Origin: Pseudomonadota bacterium
Lineage (GTDB): Bacteria > Pseudomonadota > Gammaproteobacteria > Burkholderiales > Gallionellaceae
DNA: 64,000 nt
Assembly (NCBI GenBank): GCA_021782365.1
Contig: JAJXVB010000001.1
Location: 310,001-374,000 of the forward strand
Direction: 5' to 3'
The translations under genes and the position numbers were made by a program. Below are positions 1 to 10,267 of this stretch, piece by piece (positions within the stretch are counted from its first letter, which is position 1; each line of letters begins with the position of its first letter). Under the pieces are notes generated by a model. It had not been told where the DNA came from. It made no database searches and saw only the letters and a program-made list of their open reading frames with translations.

Positions 1-644
1 CTGACGTATATGCGATCCAGGCGAAACATCGGCATTCTTGCCGGAAAGCTGCGCGCAAGCTTTCCACCGTGCAGGCTGAACACATCGCGCATGTTCAGTT
101 CATTTTCGATCACCACGCTTATCCGATTGCGCCAGTCGTTGAAATCGCCCGCAATGATGACGGGCGCATCTTCCGGTATCTCGTTTTTGACATACTCGAT
201 CAAGGCGGCAGTCTGCGTGCGCCTTCCCTTGGCGAAAAGACCGAAATGCGCGCAAAGGCAATGCACCCGGCGAGACTTCGGAAGCTCTATCTCGCAGTGC
301 AGCAATCCGCGGCTCTCGAAGCGGTGGGCGGAGATGTCGGTATTGATCATCCTCAAGATGGGATGGACGCTCAGAATCGCATTGCCATGATGCCCCGCCG
401 CATAGACCGCATTCATCCCGTATGCGAAATGCGGCCAACGCTTTTCGGCGATGAATTCGTGCTGTGCGCCAGCCGGATAATTTTCGAACTGATGAGGATG
501 AAAATTGTGCGCGCCCTGCACTTCCTGAAGGAAGACGATGTCCGCATCGAGCTCCCGCAGCCTGTCCCTCAGCTCGTGCAAGACCACGCGCTGATTGAAG
601 TAGGAAAGCCCCTTGTGGATGTTGTAGGTGGCGACTTTGAGCAT
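1..644 (-). CDS. Endonuclease/exonuclease/phosphatase (EEP) family protein, 3' end truncated by window start
   Basis: Minus-frame translation from ATG at 644: MLKVATYNIHKGLSYFNQR...DIVFLQEVQGAHNF...APVIIAGDFNDWRN; EEP motifs (YNIHKG, LQEV, GDFN). No stop before position 1, so absent from the ORF track. Confidence 0.85.
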   Translation of the reverse strand, partial: MLKVATYNIHKGLSYFNQRVVLHELRDRLRELDADIVFLQEVQGAHNFHPHQFENYPAGAQHEFIAEKRWPHFAYGMNAVYAAGHHGNAILSVHPILRMINTDISAHRFESRGLLHCEIELPKSRRVHCLCAHFGLFAKGRRTQTAALIEYVKNEIPEDAPVIIAGDFNDWRNRISVVIENELNMRDVFSLHGGKLARSFPARMPMFRLDRIYV

Positions 645-679
645 GGCGCATATTCTAACAGGCGCCGCACCCTTTCATG

Positions 680-1627
680 TCAAGCCACCCGGTTCTGAGG
701 ATGGCCTGCTACAAAACTCTCTATGTTGTCTATCAGCTGATCGGTGAGCGCCTGCATCGCAGACCGGCCAGACCAGGCGATGTGCGGCGTCAGGATGAAA
801 TTCGGCAGGTCGATTTCCAGCAAGGGATTGCCTTCAGAAGGTGGCTCCTTGCTCAGCACATCGAATCCTGCTCCCGCGATGCGCTTTGATGCCAGCGCGT
901 CATGAAGCGCCTTCTCGTCCACCAGTCCGCCCCTTGCGGTATTGATCAGGAGCGCGCTCTGCTTCATGCGCCCAAATTCGGCTTCGCCTATCAGGTTGCG
1001 GGTGGAATCATTGAGGGGCAGATGCAGGGTGATCGCATCGCTTCTTTCAAGCACTTCATGAAATGCAGTGTAACCGGGCCGCACATCCGCACATCCCTTG
1101 TGCTCGGCTATCAACACCTGCATGCCGAAGGCGCGCGCGATCCCGGCTACAGAGCTCCCGATCGCGCCATTTCCAAAGATCCCGAGCGTGCTGCCGTAGA
1201 GATCCTGAACGGGATGGGTGAAAAGACAGAACTGCTTCGCCTTCTGCCACTCCCCACCCCTGATGTCTGAATGAAACGCAAAGAGGTTGCGGCGCAGCGC
1301 GAGCAACATCATGAACACATGCTCGGGCACGGTGTGCACCGAATAGTTGCGTATGTTGGACACGACGATGCCGCGCTCTTTGCAGCAGGCAAGGTCGATA
1401 TGATCCGTACCCGTCGCGGCGACCGCGATCATTTTTAGCCTGGGCAGGCGCTCAAGAACTTCCCTGCGCAGCGCCACCTTGTTGGTGATCGCGACGGTCG
1501 CATCGATCAGGCGGGATGCGACATCATCATGAGAAGTTGCAGGATAGGACTCCCACTGATGGGCGAATTTCGGAAGAGGCAGATTCGCAATCAGCGTATC
1601 CGAATCGAGAAATACGATGCGCTCCAT
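680..1627 (-). CDS. D-2-hydroxyacid dehydrogenase (glycerate dehydrogenase/hydroxypyruvate reductase-like)
   Basis: 315 aa; GIFGNGAIGSSVA NAD-binding motif, LINTARGGLVDEKAL, LTPHIAW catalytic motifs. Confidence 0.85.
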   Translation of the reverse strand: MERIVFLDSDTLIANLPLPKFAHQWESYPATSHDDVASRLIDATVAITNKVALRREVLERLPRLKMIAVAATGTDHIDLACCKERGIVVSNIRNYSVHTVPEHVFMMLLALRRNLFAFHSDIRGGEWQKAKQFCLFTHPVQDLYGSTLGIFGNGAIGSSVAGIARAFGMQVLIAEHKGCADVRPGYTAFHEVLERSDAITLHLPLNDSTRNLIGEAEFGRMKQSALLINTARGGLVDEKALHDALASKRIAGAGFDVLSKEPPSEGNPLLEIDLPNFILTPHIAWSGRSAMQALTDQLIDNIESFVAGHPQNRVA

Positions 1628-1631
1628 GTCC

Positions 1632-2504
1632 TCACTCGCCCGACATGCGCTCTATCACCTTGACGATCGCCGAAGAATCGAGGTCTGCATCGTGCATGCC
1701 CATCAGCGCATTCAGATGCTGAGCGACGAGCGCGGCTGCGGGAAGCGCGACACCCAATTGATGCGCCGTCTCCATCACGATGCGCATGTCCTTCTGGTGC
1801 AATCCCACCTTGAAACCTGGCCTGAAATCGTTGTCCAGCATGCGTTTGCCGTGAACCTCCATGATCCTGCTGCCGGCAAACCCGCCCATCAGCGCCTCGC
1901 GCACCTTCTCGGGATCCGCGCCGTTCCTGCGCGCAAAAGTCAGCGCCTCGGCAACCGCCTCTATGGTCACCGCGACCACGATCTGGTTGCACGCCTTGGC
2001 AACCTGGCCTGCCCCATTGCCGCCCACATGCACGATGTTCTTTCCCATGCATTCGAAAAGCGGTTTCACACGCTCGAAGATTTCCTTCTTACCGCCTGCC
2101 ATGATGGACAGCGTGCCGTTGATCGCCCCCGTCTCACCGCCGGATACCGGCGCATCCAGCATTTCCAGGCCCTGTTTTTCCAGGCGCTCGGCGAACTGCT
2201 TGGTCGCGGTCGGCGAGATCGTGCTCATGTCGACGATCACCGTTCCGGGTTTGGCACCCTTGACGATGCCCTTCTCGCCGAAGATCACCTCTTCGACATC
2301 CGGCGTGTCGGATACGATGGTGAAGATCACATCCACACCCGAAGCTGCTTCAGCAGGAGATGAATAGGCCATAGCACCTGCAGAGACGAGCCCCTGCGTG
2401 ACTTCCGGGCGCCTTGCATAGACGCTCAGGACATGCCCTGCCTTGATGAGATTGAGCGCCATGGGCGCTCCCATGATGCCTGGACCGATGAAACCGATGT
2501 TCAT
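1632..2504 (-). CDS. 2-hydroxy-3-oxopropionate (tartronate semialdehyde) reductase / beta-hydroxyacid dehydrogenase
   Basis: 290 aa; N-terminal IGFIGPGIMGAPMA, LDAPVSGGETGA, ACNQIVVAVTIEAVAEAL typical of GarR/GlxR; 3-hydroxyisobutyrate dehydrogenase not excluded. Confidence 0.8.
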   Translation of the reverse strand: MNIGFIGPGIMGAPMALNLIKAGHVLSVYARRPEVTQGLVSAGAMAYSSPAEAASGVDVIFTIVSDTPDVEEVIFGEKGIVKGAKPGTVIVDMSTISPTATKQFAERLEKQGLEMLDAPVSGGETGAINGTLSIMAGGKKEIFERVKPLFECMGKNIVHVGGNGAGQVAKACNQIVVAVTIEAVAEALTFARRNGADPEKVREALMGGFAGSRIMEVHGKRMLDNDFRPGFKVGLHQKDMRIVMETAHQLGVALPAAALVAQHLNALMGMHDADLDSSAIVKVIERMSGE

Positions 2505-2514
2505 ATCCTTCTCC

Positions 2515-4011
2515 TCAACCCAGCGTTGGCATCACCAGCGTGGATGTCTTCCTGTCGGATTGCTCCGGCCAGCGCGTGGTGACCGCCTTCGTTCTCGTGT
2601 AGAAATAAACCCCTTCCATCCCGTGCATGTGCAAGTCTCCGAACAGCGAAGCCTTCCATCCGCCGAAGGAGAAGAAAGCCATCGGCACCGGGATGGGCAC
2701 GTTGATGCCGACCATGCCGACTTCGATCTCGTTCTGGAAACGCCTTGCCGCAGCGCCTGATGAGGTGAAGATCGCCGTGCCGTTTGCATAGGGGTTGCTG
2801 TTGATCAGGTTGATCGCGTCGCTCAAGGATGCAGCGCGCAGCACGATCAGCACAGGCCCGAAGATTTCCTCGCGGTAGATCGTCATCTCGGTCGAGACAT
2901 GATCGAAAAGCGTGGGCCCCACGAAATAACCATTTTCAAATCCAGCCACCACAATGCCTCGCCCGTCCTTCACGAGCTTCGCACCCTGCGCAACGCCGCT
3001 GTCGATGTAGCCCACGATCTTGTCCCTATGCTGACTCGAGATCACGGGCCCCATGTCGACTCCCTTCTGGTCTCCCGATCCTACCACCAGCTTGTCCGCC
3101 TTTTCCTTGAGCTTTGCGACCAGTGAGTCCGCGATGTCACCCACCGCGACAACCGTCGAGATCGCCATGCAGCGCTCGCCAGCAGATCCGTAGGCCGCGC
3201 CCATGATCGCATCCGCCGTGAAGTCGAGCGACGCGTCGGGCATCACCACCGCATGGTTCTTAGCCCCGCCCAGCGCCTGCACGCGCTTTCCGTGATTGGC
3301 TGCGGTCTCGTAGATGTATTTGGCGACAGGCGTCGAGCCCACGAAGGAAATCGCGCGCACATCCGGATGGATCAGCAATGCATCCACCGCCTCCTTGTCG
3401 CCCGGCACGACATTGAAGACGCCGTCAGGAAGCCCGGCATCCTTGAGCAGTTCTGCCATGCGCAGGCTGCAGGAAGGCACTTTTTCGGAGGGCTTCAAAA
3501 CAAATGTGTTGCCGCATGCGATCGCGATCGGAAACATCCACATCGGCACCATCGCGGGAAAATTGAAAGGCGTGATGCCGGCGCAAACGCCGACGGGCTG
3601 AAGCATGGAATGGCAGTCCACGCCGCGCCCGACATTCTCCGCATGTTCTCCCTTGAGCAGATGAGGTGCGCCCACCGCGAATTCCACGACCTCGATGCCG
3701 CGTTGCACCGAGCCTGTGGCATCCTCAAGAGTCTTGCCGTGCTCCTCGCTCGCAAGCCTTGCAAGTTCTGCGCGATGAGTTTCCAGCAGGTCGCGGAACT
3801 TGTTCAGGATGCGGCTGCGGCGCAAGGGAGTCGTATCGCGCCAGCCTGGGAAAGCCGCCTTGGCGGCCTCGATTGCAACATTCACATCCTCCATCGTTGC
3901 AAGCGGCACATGGCGCATCACCTTGCCCGTTGCAGGATTGTGCACATCGAGAGTGCGGCTGCCCAGACTCTCCACATGCTTTCCATTGATCCACAAAGAT
4001 AGCGTATCCAT
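2515..4011 (-). CDS. mmsA: CoA-acylating methylmalonate-semialdehyde dehydrogenase family protein
   Basis: 498 aa ALDH; PFNFPAMVPMWMFPIAIACGNTFVLKPSE, GSAGERCMAIS, MPMAFFSFGGWKASLFGD are MMSDH-type. Confidence 0.8.
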   Translation of the reverse strand: MDTLSLWINGKHVESLGSRTLDVHNPATGKVMRHVPLATMEDVNVAIEAAKAAFPGWRDTTPLRRSRILNKFRDLLETHRAELARLASEEHGKTLEDATGSVQRGIEVVEFAVGAPHLLKGEHAENVGRGVDCHSMLQPVGVCAGITPFNFPAMVPMWMFPIAIACGNTFVLKPSEKVPSCSLRMAELLKDAGLPDGVFNVVPGDKEAVDALLIHPDVRAISFVGSTPVAKYIYETAANHGKRVQALGGAKNHAVVMPDASLDFTADAIMGAAYGSAGERCMAISTVVAVGDIADSLVAKLKEKADKLVVGSGDQKGVDMGPVISSQHRDKIVGYIDSGVAQGAKLVKDGRGIVVAGFENGYFVGPTLFDHVSTEMTIYREEIFGPVLIVLRAASLSDAINLINSNPYANGTAIFTSSGAAARRFQNEIEVGMVGINVPIPVPMAFFSFGGWKASLFGDLHMHGMEGVYFYTRTKAVTTRWPEQSDRKTSTLVMPTLG

Positions 4012-4020
4012 ACTTCTCTC

Positions 4021-4743
<723 letters not shown>

Positions 4744-4752
4744 CTTGACTCC

Positions 4753-6690
4753 TTATGCGGCGCTTCCGCCGAGATAAGCGCCGATCACCTTCTCGTTGCT
4801 CTGTATCTCGGCCGGTGTGCCTTCCGCGATCTTCTGTCCGAAATCCAGCACCGTGACCTTGTCGCAGATGCTCATCACCACGTCCATGTGATGCTCGATC
4901 AGGATCACCGTGATGCCATGGCTGCGTATCTTGTCTATCATCGCGATCAGTTCCTTGATGTCGGGCGCCGTCAGTCCCGCCGCAGGCTCGTCAAGCAGCA
5001 GAAGGCTGGGGTTCAGCGCCAGCGCGCGCGCAATCTCGAGCAGGCGCTGTTTGCCATAGGGCAGATTGCGCGCCTCCTCGTTTGCAAGATCGGCAAGCCC
5101 CACGAACTGGAGCAGGCTCGCAGCGCGCACTTCGGCTGCATGCTTCTCCCTCTTGCAGCGCGGCGTATGGAACACCACGTCGAAGATGCTGTGGCGATAG
5201 GTGTGGTGAAGGCCCACCAGCACGTTCTCTATCGCGGTCATCTCGCCGAAAAGCTGCACGTTCTGGAATGTACGCGCGATCCCTTCACCCGCGATCGAGG
5301 AAGGCGTCGCACCCGTGATGAGCTTGCCGTTGAACTCGATCTCTCCGGAGGTCGGCTTGTAGATGCCGGTCAGCACGTTCATCGTCGTGCTCTTGCCCGA
5401 TCCGTTGGGCCCGATCAGTCCGTGCACGGTGCCCTTGGATATCTGCAGATTCACGTCGCTAAGCGCCTTCAATCCGCCGAACTGCATCACGATGTTGCGC
5501 GCCTCGAGCAAAAAGCCGTTTGCCGTCACCGGATGGTCGGGCACTGACCAGACATGCTGCGTGTCGCCATGCTCTCTTATCAGGGTATGGCGGTGTATCC
5601 ACTGAGGCTTGAACTTCACGACGATGCCTCGCAGGAATCCCATGATGCCGTTTGGAAGGTAGTAGACGACGAACAGGATCATCGCGCCGAATATCGTCAG
5701 CCTGTGATCGGTGATGTTTTCCATCATGAAGCCCGAGACGGCCAGCGCGATGGTCGCCGCAAGCGGCAATGCGAGCTGCTTAGCCGTGCGCTGGCGCGTG
5801 ACGAACGCATAGACCGCATAGATCGCGGTGATCACCGCGATGCCGATCGATATCTGACGGAACAGGTCTATGTCGGAGAGCACGTTAGGCAGCATCACGA
5901 CGATGATCGCACCCAGAATAGGGCCAGTCCTGGTCTTGCGCCCGCCCATGATGACCGCGAGCAGGAAAAGGATGGTCAGCTCGAAGTTATAGGTATTGGG
6001 CGAGATGTATTCTTCAGAATACGTGAACAGCGATCCTGCAAGGCCTGCGATCGCCGCGCTCAACACGAACGCATAAACCTTGTAACCGTAAACGCTGACA
6101 CCCATGCAATCCGACGCGATGGGGCTGTCGTGCAGCGCCTCGAATGCACGCCCAAGATGGGACTTCAGGATGCGCTGGATCACGAAGAGCGTTGCAACGA
6201 GCGCTGCGAGCACGACGTAGTAATAGTCGGTACCGCTGATGTGATGGCCGAACCATACCGGCTTGCGCACCGAAAGACCCAGAGGGCCGTTGGTCAGGAA
6301 ATCCATCTCGTTGATCAGTATCTGGACGATGGTGCCGAATGCCAGCGTCACCATCGCAAGATAGGGTCCGCTCACCCTGAGCGCAGGCAATGCGAGCAGC
6401 ACGCCGAAGAGGCCCGTGATCACGATGCTTGCCGGCACCGCTAGCAGGAATGGCACCGCAAGCTTGGCATGCAATACGCCTGCCGAGTAGGAGCCCACGC
6501 CGAAGAGCGCCGCATGCCCCAGCGAGACTTCGCCTACGTAACCCACGACGATGTCTAGGCCCAGCAGCAGAATCGCATAGATGCCGATGACCACCATCAG
6601 ATGTATGTAATAAGGATTGGACCAGAGACTCGGCAGCATTGCCGCAACCGCTATGGCCAGAACGGCAGCTATTTTCTTGCTCAAACTCAT
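4753..6690 (-). CDS. Fused LivM permease - LivG ATPase
   Basis: Start MSLSKK at 6690 preferred over the ORF-track start; N-terminal LivM-type membrane part, C-terminal GPNGSGKSTTMNVLTG...LLLLDEPAAGL ATPase domain. Confidence 0.85.
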   Translation of the reverse strand: MSLSKKIAAVLAIAVAAMLPSLWSNPYYIHLMVVIGIYAILLLGLDIVVGYVGEVSLGHAALFGVGSYSAGVLHAKLAVPFLLAVPASIVITGLFGVLLALPALRVSGPYLAMVTLAFGTIVQILINEMDFLTNGPLGLSVRKPVWFGHHISGTDYYYVVLAALVATLFVIQRILKSHLGRAFEALHDSPIASDCMGVSVYGYKVYAFVLSAAIAGLAGSLFTYSEEYISPNTYNFELTILFLLAVIMGGRKTRTGPILGAIIVVMLPNVLSDIDLFRQISIGIAVITAIYAVYAFVTRQRTAKQLALPLAATIALAVSGFMMENITDHRLTIFGAMILFVVYYLPNGIMGFLRGIVVKFKPQWIHRHTLIREHGDTQHVWSVPDHPVTANGFLLEARNIVMQFGGLKALSDVNLQISKGTVHGLIGPNGSGKSTTMNVLTGIYKPTSGEIEFNGKLITGATPSSIAGEGIARTFQNVQLFGEMTAIENVLVGLHHTYRHSIFDVVFHTPRCKREKHAAEVRAASLLQFVGLADLANEEARNLPYGKQRLLEIARALALNPSLLLLDEPAAGLTAPDIKELIAMIDKIRSHGITVILIEHHMDVVMSICDKVTVLDFGQKIAEGTPAEIQSNEKVIGAYLGGSAA

Positions 6691-6691
6691 G

Positions 6692-7564
6692 CTAGACCTT
6701 CTTGATGACGGATTTTCCAAATATTCCGGCAGGCTTGATCGACAGCACAAGCAGCAAAAGCACCAGCCCAGGAACATCCTTGTACCCCGTGGAAATGTAA
6801 TATCCGGTCGTGGTTTCGGCGATGCCCAGAATCAGGCCGCCCACGATCACTCCCATGCCGCTGTTAAGTCCGCCTATGATCGCAACGGCAAAGGCCTTCA
6901 GCCCAAGGGACACGCCCATCGTCGCTCCGGTCAGCGTGAGCGGGGCGACCAGCACGCCTGCGAAGGCAGCCGTCATGGAACTCAATGCATAGGAGAAAGT
7001 GATCACCATGCTGGTATTGATGCCCATCAGTCCCGCAGCATCGCGGTCGTTCGAGGTCGCAACCACCGCCTTTCCATAGATGGACTTCCTGTTGAAGATC
7101 TCGACGGCCAGCATCAGGGCGATGGCTCCGACCACGACCATGATCTCCATAGGAAGAACGCGGATTCCGAAGAACTGAAGCGGCTCCGTGGGCAAGGGAG
7201 AGGGAAAGGGTATGTCGTCATGACCCCAGATGTTCTCGGCGACATTCTTGAAGATGATCGCAAGAGAAATGGTCGTCATGATCCAGCCGAATTCCGATTT
7301 CGTCTTGATCGCAGGCCTCACGCCCACGCGCTCGACCACCACGCCCTGCAATGCGCCGAACACAAGCACCAGGGGCAGCATCAGCCAGTAGCTCATGTGC
7401 CCGACCAGCGTGAGCCCGACCAGGGCGCCCAGCATCAGCGCCTCTCCCTGACCGAAGTTCAGCGTCCCGGATGTGGCAAAAGTCAGTTGATAGCCGAAGG
7501 CGATCAATGCGTAGATCATCCCCAGCGCGATGCCGCTGACGACGAGTTGAATGAATACATCCAT
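6692..7564 (-). CDS. livH: Branched-chain amino acid-type ABC transporter permease (LivH family)
   Basis: 290 aa hydrophobic; MDVFIQLVVSGIALGMIYALIAFGYQLTFATSGTLNFGQGEALMLGA. Confidence 0.88.
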   Translation of the reverse strand: MDVFIQLVVSGIALGMIYALIAFGYQLTFATSGTLNFGQGEALMLGALVGLTLVGHMSYWLMLPLVLVFGALQGVVVERVGVRPAIKTKSEFGWIMTTISLAIIFKNVAENIWGHDDIPFPSPLPTEPLQFFGIRVLPMEIMVVVGAIALMLAVEIFNRKSIYGKAVVATSNDRDAAGLMGINTSMVITFSYALSSMTAAFAGVLVAPLTLTGATMGVSLGLKAFAVAIIGGLNSGMGVIVGGLILGIAETTTGYYISTGYKDVPGLVLLLLVLSIKPAGIFGKSVIKKV

Positions 7565-7581
7565 AGTGCTAGCTCCATGCC

Positions 7582-7601
7582 GGGCCGGATTTCTCCGGCC
7601 C
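7582..7601 (-). promoter_or_regulatory. GC-rich hairpin between substrate-binding protein gene and livH (attenuator/mRNA-stabilising stem candidate)
   Basis: Perfect inverted repeat GGGCCGG-ATTTCT-CCGGCCC; no T-run follows on the minus transcript, so not called as a full terminator. Confidence 0.5.
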
Positions 7602-7609
7602 TTTGACGA

Positions 7610-8827
7610 TTACTTCTTGGCTTTTGGTTTGGCTGCGGCCTTTTCGCGCACTGCCTGCCCCTTGTCTGAATCGTAGGCATAAACCACGCGGCCATTCTTG
7701 ACCTCGCCCATCACCACCATGTTCATGGTGATCGCTTCGTGATCATCATGCGTGTAAGGATGGACATAGGTCGTGATCACGCCTTCGACGGGCGCATTCA
7801 GGTTTTCCAGAGCCTGACGAACCTTCACGCCATCCGTGCTTGCCGCCTGCTTGATCGCAGCAGCGAGCAGATACATGGAGTCATAACCCTGTGCGGCAGA
7901 TACGGGAGAAGGAATGCGCTCGATCTTGTAGGCCTTCTGGTAGGCTTCGATGAAGGCCTTGCGCTTGGGCGTGTTGGGCTCCTGGATGAAGGTCTGCGGC
8001 ATGCGCGCGCCTTCTCCGTTCTTGCCCGCGTTGTCGATGAAGTTGCCCATCGACAGCGTCCAGCTTCCTATCATCGGAACCTTCCAACCCAGCTTCTCCA
8101 TGCCGTTTGCGATCTGGGCAAGCTCAGGTCCGATGCCATAGGTCAGGATGGCCTGCGCGCCAGCGCCCTTGGCCCTCAAGAGCTGAGCGGTCATATCCAC
8201 ATCCTTGATGTTGAACTTCTCTTCCGCGACGGGCTTCAGGTTTCTTGCCGCCAATGCCTTTTCCAGGTCCTCGCGGCCCAGCTGGCCGTAGTTTGTGGAA
8301 TCGGCAAGGATCGCGAGCTTGGTGAATTTTCTTCCTTCGACAGCCTCACGGACGATCATCGCAGACTGGATCACGTCGTTTGCAGAAGTGCGGAAGATGT
8401 AGTTGTCGGGATATTCGGGAGGAAGGAACTGGCGGGTGATGGCGGTACCGGTTGCCACGTTGTTGATCACGGGGATCTTCGCCTCTTCATAGAAACGCTG
8501 CGATGCGAGCGCCACACCGGTATTGATGTAGCCCAGCGTAGCCACGACTCTTTCCTTGTTGATCAGCTCCTGGGCAACCTGCACGCCGCGCTGGTTGTCT
8601 GCCTGATCGTCGCGCTCCACCAACTGGATCTTGTGCCCGAGTATGCCGCCCTTTGCGTTGATTTCCTCTGCAGCAAGCCTGACGCCATCGCGCATCGAAA
8701 CGCCCATGGGGCTCGAGCCGCCCGTGTAAGGACCGGACACGCCTATCTTGATCACATCGGCTGCAAATGCGGAACAGGAAGTTGCCAACGCCAACACGGC
8801 AACAATGGATTTGATTTTAAGGCTCAT
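7610..8827 (-). CDS. Liv-type ABC transporter substrate-binding protein
   Basis: 405 aa; signal peptide, then IKIGVSGPYTGGSSPMGVSMRDGVRLAAEEINAKGGILGHKIQLVERDD. Confidence 0.88.
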   Translation of the reverse strand: MSLKIKSIVAVLALATSCSAFAADVIKIGVSGPYTGGSSPMGVSMRDGVRLAAEEINAKGGILGHKIQLVERDDQADNQRGVQVAQELINKERVVATLGYINTGVALASQRFYEEAKIPVINNVATGTAITRQFLPPEYPDNYIFRTSANDVIQSAMIVREAVEGRKFTKLAILADSTNYGQLGREDLEKALAARNLKPVAEEKFNIKDVDMTAQLLRAKGAGAQAILTYGIGPELAQIANGMEKLGWKVPMIGSWTLSMGNFIDNAGKNGEGARMPQTFIQEPNTPKRKAFIEAYQKAYKIERIPSPVSAAQGYDSMYLLAAAIKQAASTDGVKVRQALENLNAPVEGVITTYVHPYTHDDHEAITMNMVVMGEVKNGRVVYAYDSDKGQAVREKAAAKPKAKK

Positions 8828-8914
8828 GCTTTATTTCTCCCGTTAAAGGTCAATCAAAAGTAACAACGCAGGCTCGCTATGCCTGTCTTATTAAAGCGAT
8901 TCTATCAGTTAATT

Positions 8915-10246
8915 TCATGCCGGAGCGACCATTCCCGTCAATCTCGCATAGGCTGACGCCAGCGCGCGATCGTCGCCCACGTTTCCGGGGAAAATCACCA
9001 CCGGAAGATCAGGATAGCGCGGATGATCGACAGGACAGCGCACCACGGAACATCCGGGCAAAATTTGCCCCAGCACGCGCGATGTGCGCAGCGCCAGCCC
9101 CTTGCTCAGCACATCGTTCGAGGTGATGCCGCCCTTGCTGATCAGAAAGCCTATCGTCAAAGGAAGATTGCGCACCACATCCATCAGGAATTCAGAGACC
9201 CTGTCGCCGAATGCGAGGCGCGCCGCCTGGTCCGGAAAAAGCTTCTCGACGCGCGAAGTGTACACCACGGGCGTCAAGCCTTCGGCATGGCTCTTCTCGC
9301 ATGCCGCGACCGCATCTCGAAGCAGTTTCTCGCGCGTTTCATCCAGGCGTTCGACATCCACTTCGATGGGCGATATGCCAGGCATTTTCAGAAGATGCTC
9401 GAGCTGCACCGTTGTCTTCTTGACATGGGAACCCACGATGACAGCACCGGGACGCGAATTTCTGACGTATTGCGCCATGTCTTCGGCCGCAACCGGCTGC
9501 TTCGGCAAACCTGATAAGGCTGTAAGCAGGCTCGCAGCGCTCCTGAACAGGAAGCGCTTGCCCAAGGCCGCCGCTTCGCGCAGCTGTCTTGCAAAATGAT
9601 CGAGATCGGATTGCGCTTCTGCATCGACCACGCAACAGGCATTGCCGCGCAAGTTCATCAGTCGCTGCATGCTGTCTCCCCTCACGTCCGAAAGAAGGAA
9701 ACGCTCGACGCTGTTCGCCGCAATGCGCCCTTTTGTCTTCTCCTCGACATAGTCGGGAAGATAGCTGTGGCGGTAGCCGAACACCGAGTCCCTTGCGAAC
9801 TCGGTCTCATGAACCGGGGTCTCCTTGCCGTTCACCATCAGATAATGCACGCTGTCCCGCGTGATGCGGCCGCCTTCGAAAAAGGCAGGCACCAGAAAAT
9901 GCGCATCGAAAGGGCCGAGCTCCTCCGCGATCACGTCCGTCTCGACCGGGTAATGCCCTCGCAGCGTCGAATCGGAACGGCTGACCAGGATAGGATTGAC
10001 GTCATGACCTCCCGCCTTCAAGTCATGCAATGCGAGCTTGAGGTTGTGACACACCTCTCTCGTGACTTCTGCAGCGGGACCTGCCGCCATGCCTCGCGTA
10101 TTGGTCAGCACGAAGAACAGAGGCGACTCATCCAGGATCGCTTCCTTCAGCGTTGCGACATCCCAGCGCGTCAGAAGCAGACAGCTGTGCACCGTCTGCG
10201 ACCCGGTGGGGTCATCGTCCAGAACGATGATCTTGGTATCAAGCAT
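8915..10246 (-). CDS. Four-carbon acid sugar kinase family protein (DUF1537)
   Basis: 443 aa; IIVLDDDPTGSQTVH, SRSDSTLRGHYPVE, GFLISKGGITSNDV motifs of the DUF1537 (OtnK/DtnK/OiaK) family. Confidence 0.85.
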   Translation of the reverse strand: MLDTKIIVLDDDPTGSQTVHSCLLLTRWDVATLKEAILDESPLFFVLTNTRGMAAGPAAEVTREVCHNLKLALHDLKAGGHDVNPILVSRSDSTLRGHYPVETDVIAEELGPFDAHFLVPAFFEGGRITRDSVHYLMVNGKETPVHETEFARDSVFGYRHSYLPDYVEEKTKGRIAANSVERFLLSDVRGDSMQRLMNLRGNACCVVDAEAQSDLDHFARQLREAAALGKRFLFRSAASLLTALSGLPKQPVAAEDMAQYVRNSRPGAVIVGSHVKKTTVQLEHLLKMPGISPIEVDVERLDETREKLLRDAVAACEKSHAEGLTPVVYTSRVEKLFPDQAARLAFGDRVSEFLMDVVRNLPLTIGFLISKGGITSNDVLSKGLALRTSRVLGQILPGCSVVRCPVDHPRYPDLPVVIFPGNVGDDRALASAYARLTGMVAPA

Positions 10247-10267
10247 AAGCGCTCTCCAATGAGATAT

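Noticed and set aside
100-651. 183-aa minus-strand ORF at window start
   Set aside because: Wrong frame; the adjacent minus frame encodes the EEP-family protein open to position 1.
5554-6444. 296-aa plus-strand ORF (and similar long plus ORFs at 6617-7606, 7739-8863, 32582-34462, 29114-30889, 49554-50813)
   Set aside because: All lie antisense to strongly supported minus-strand genes; composition typical of GC-rich shadow frames.
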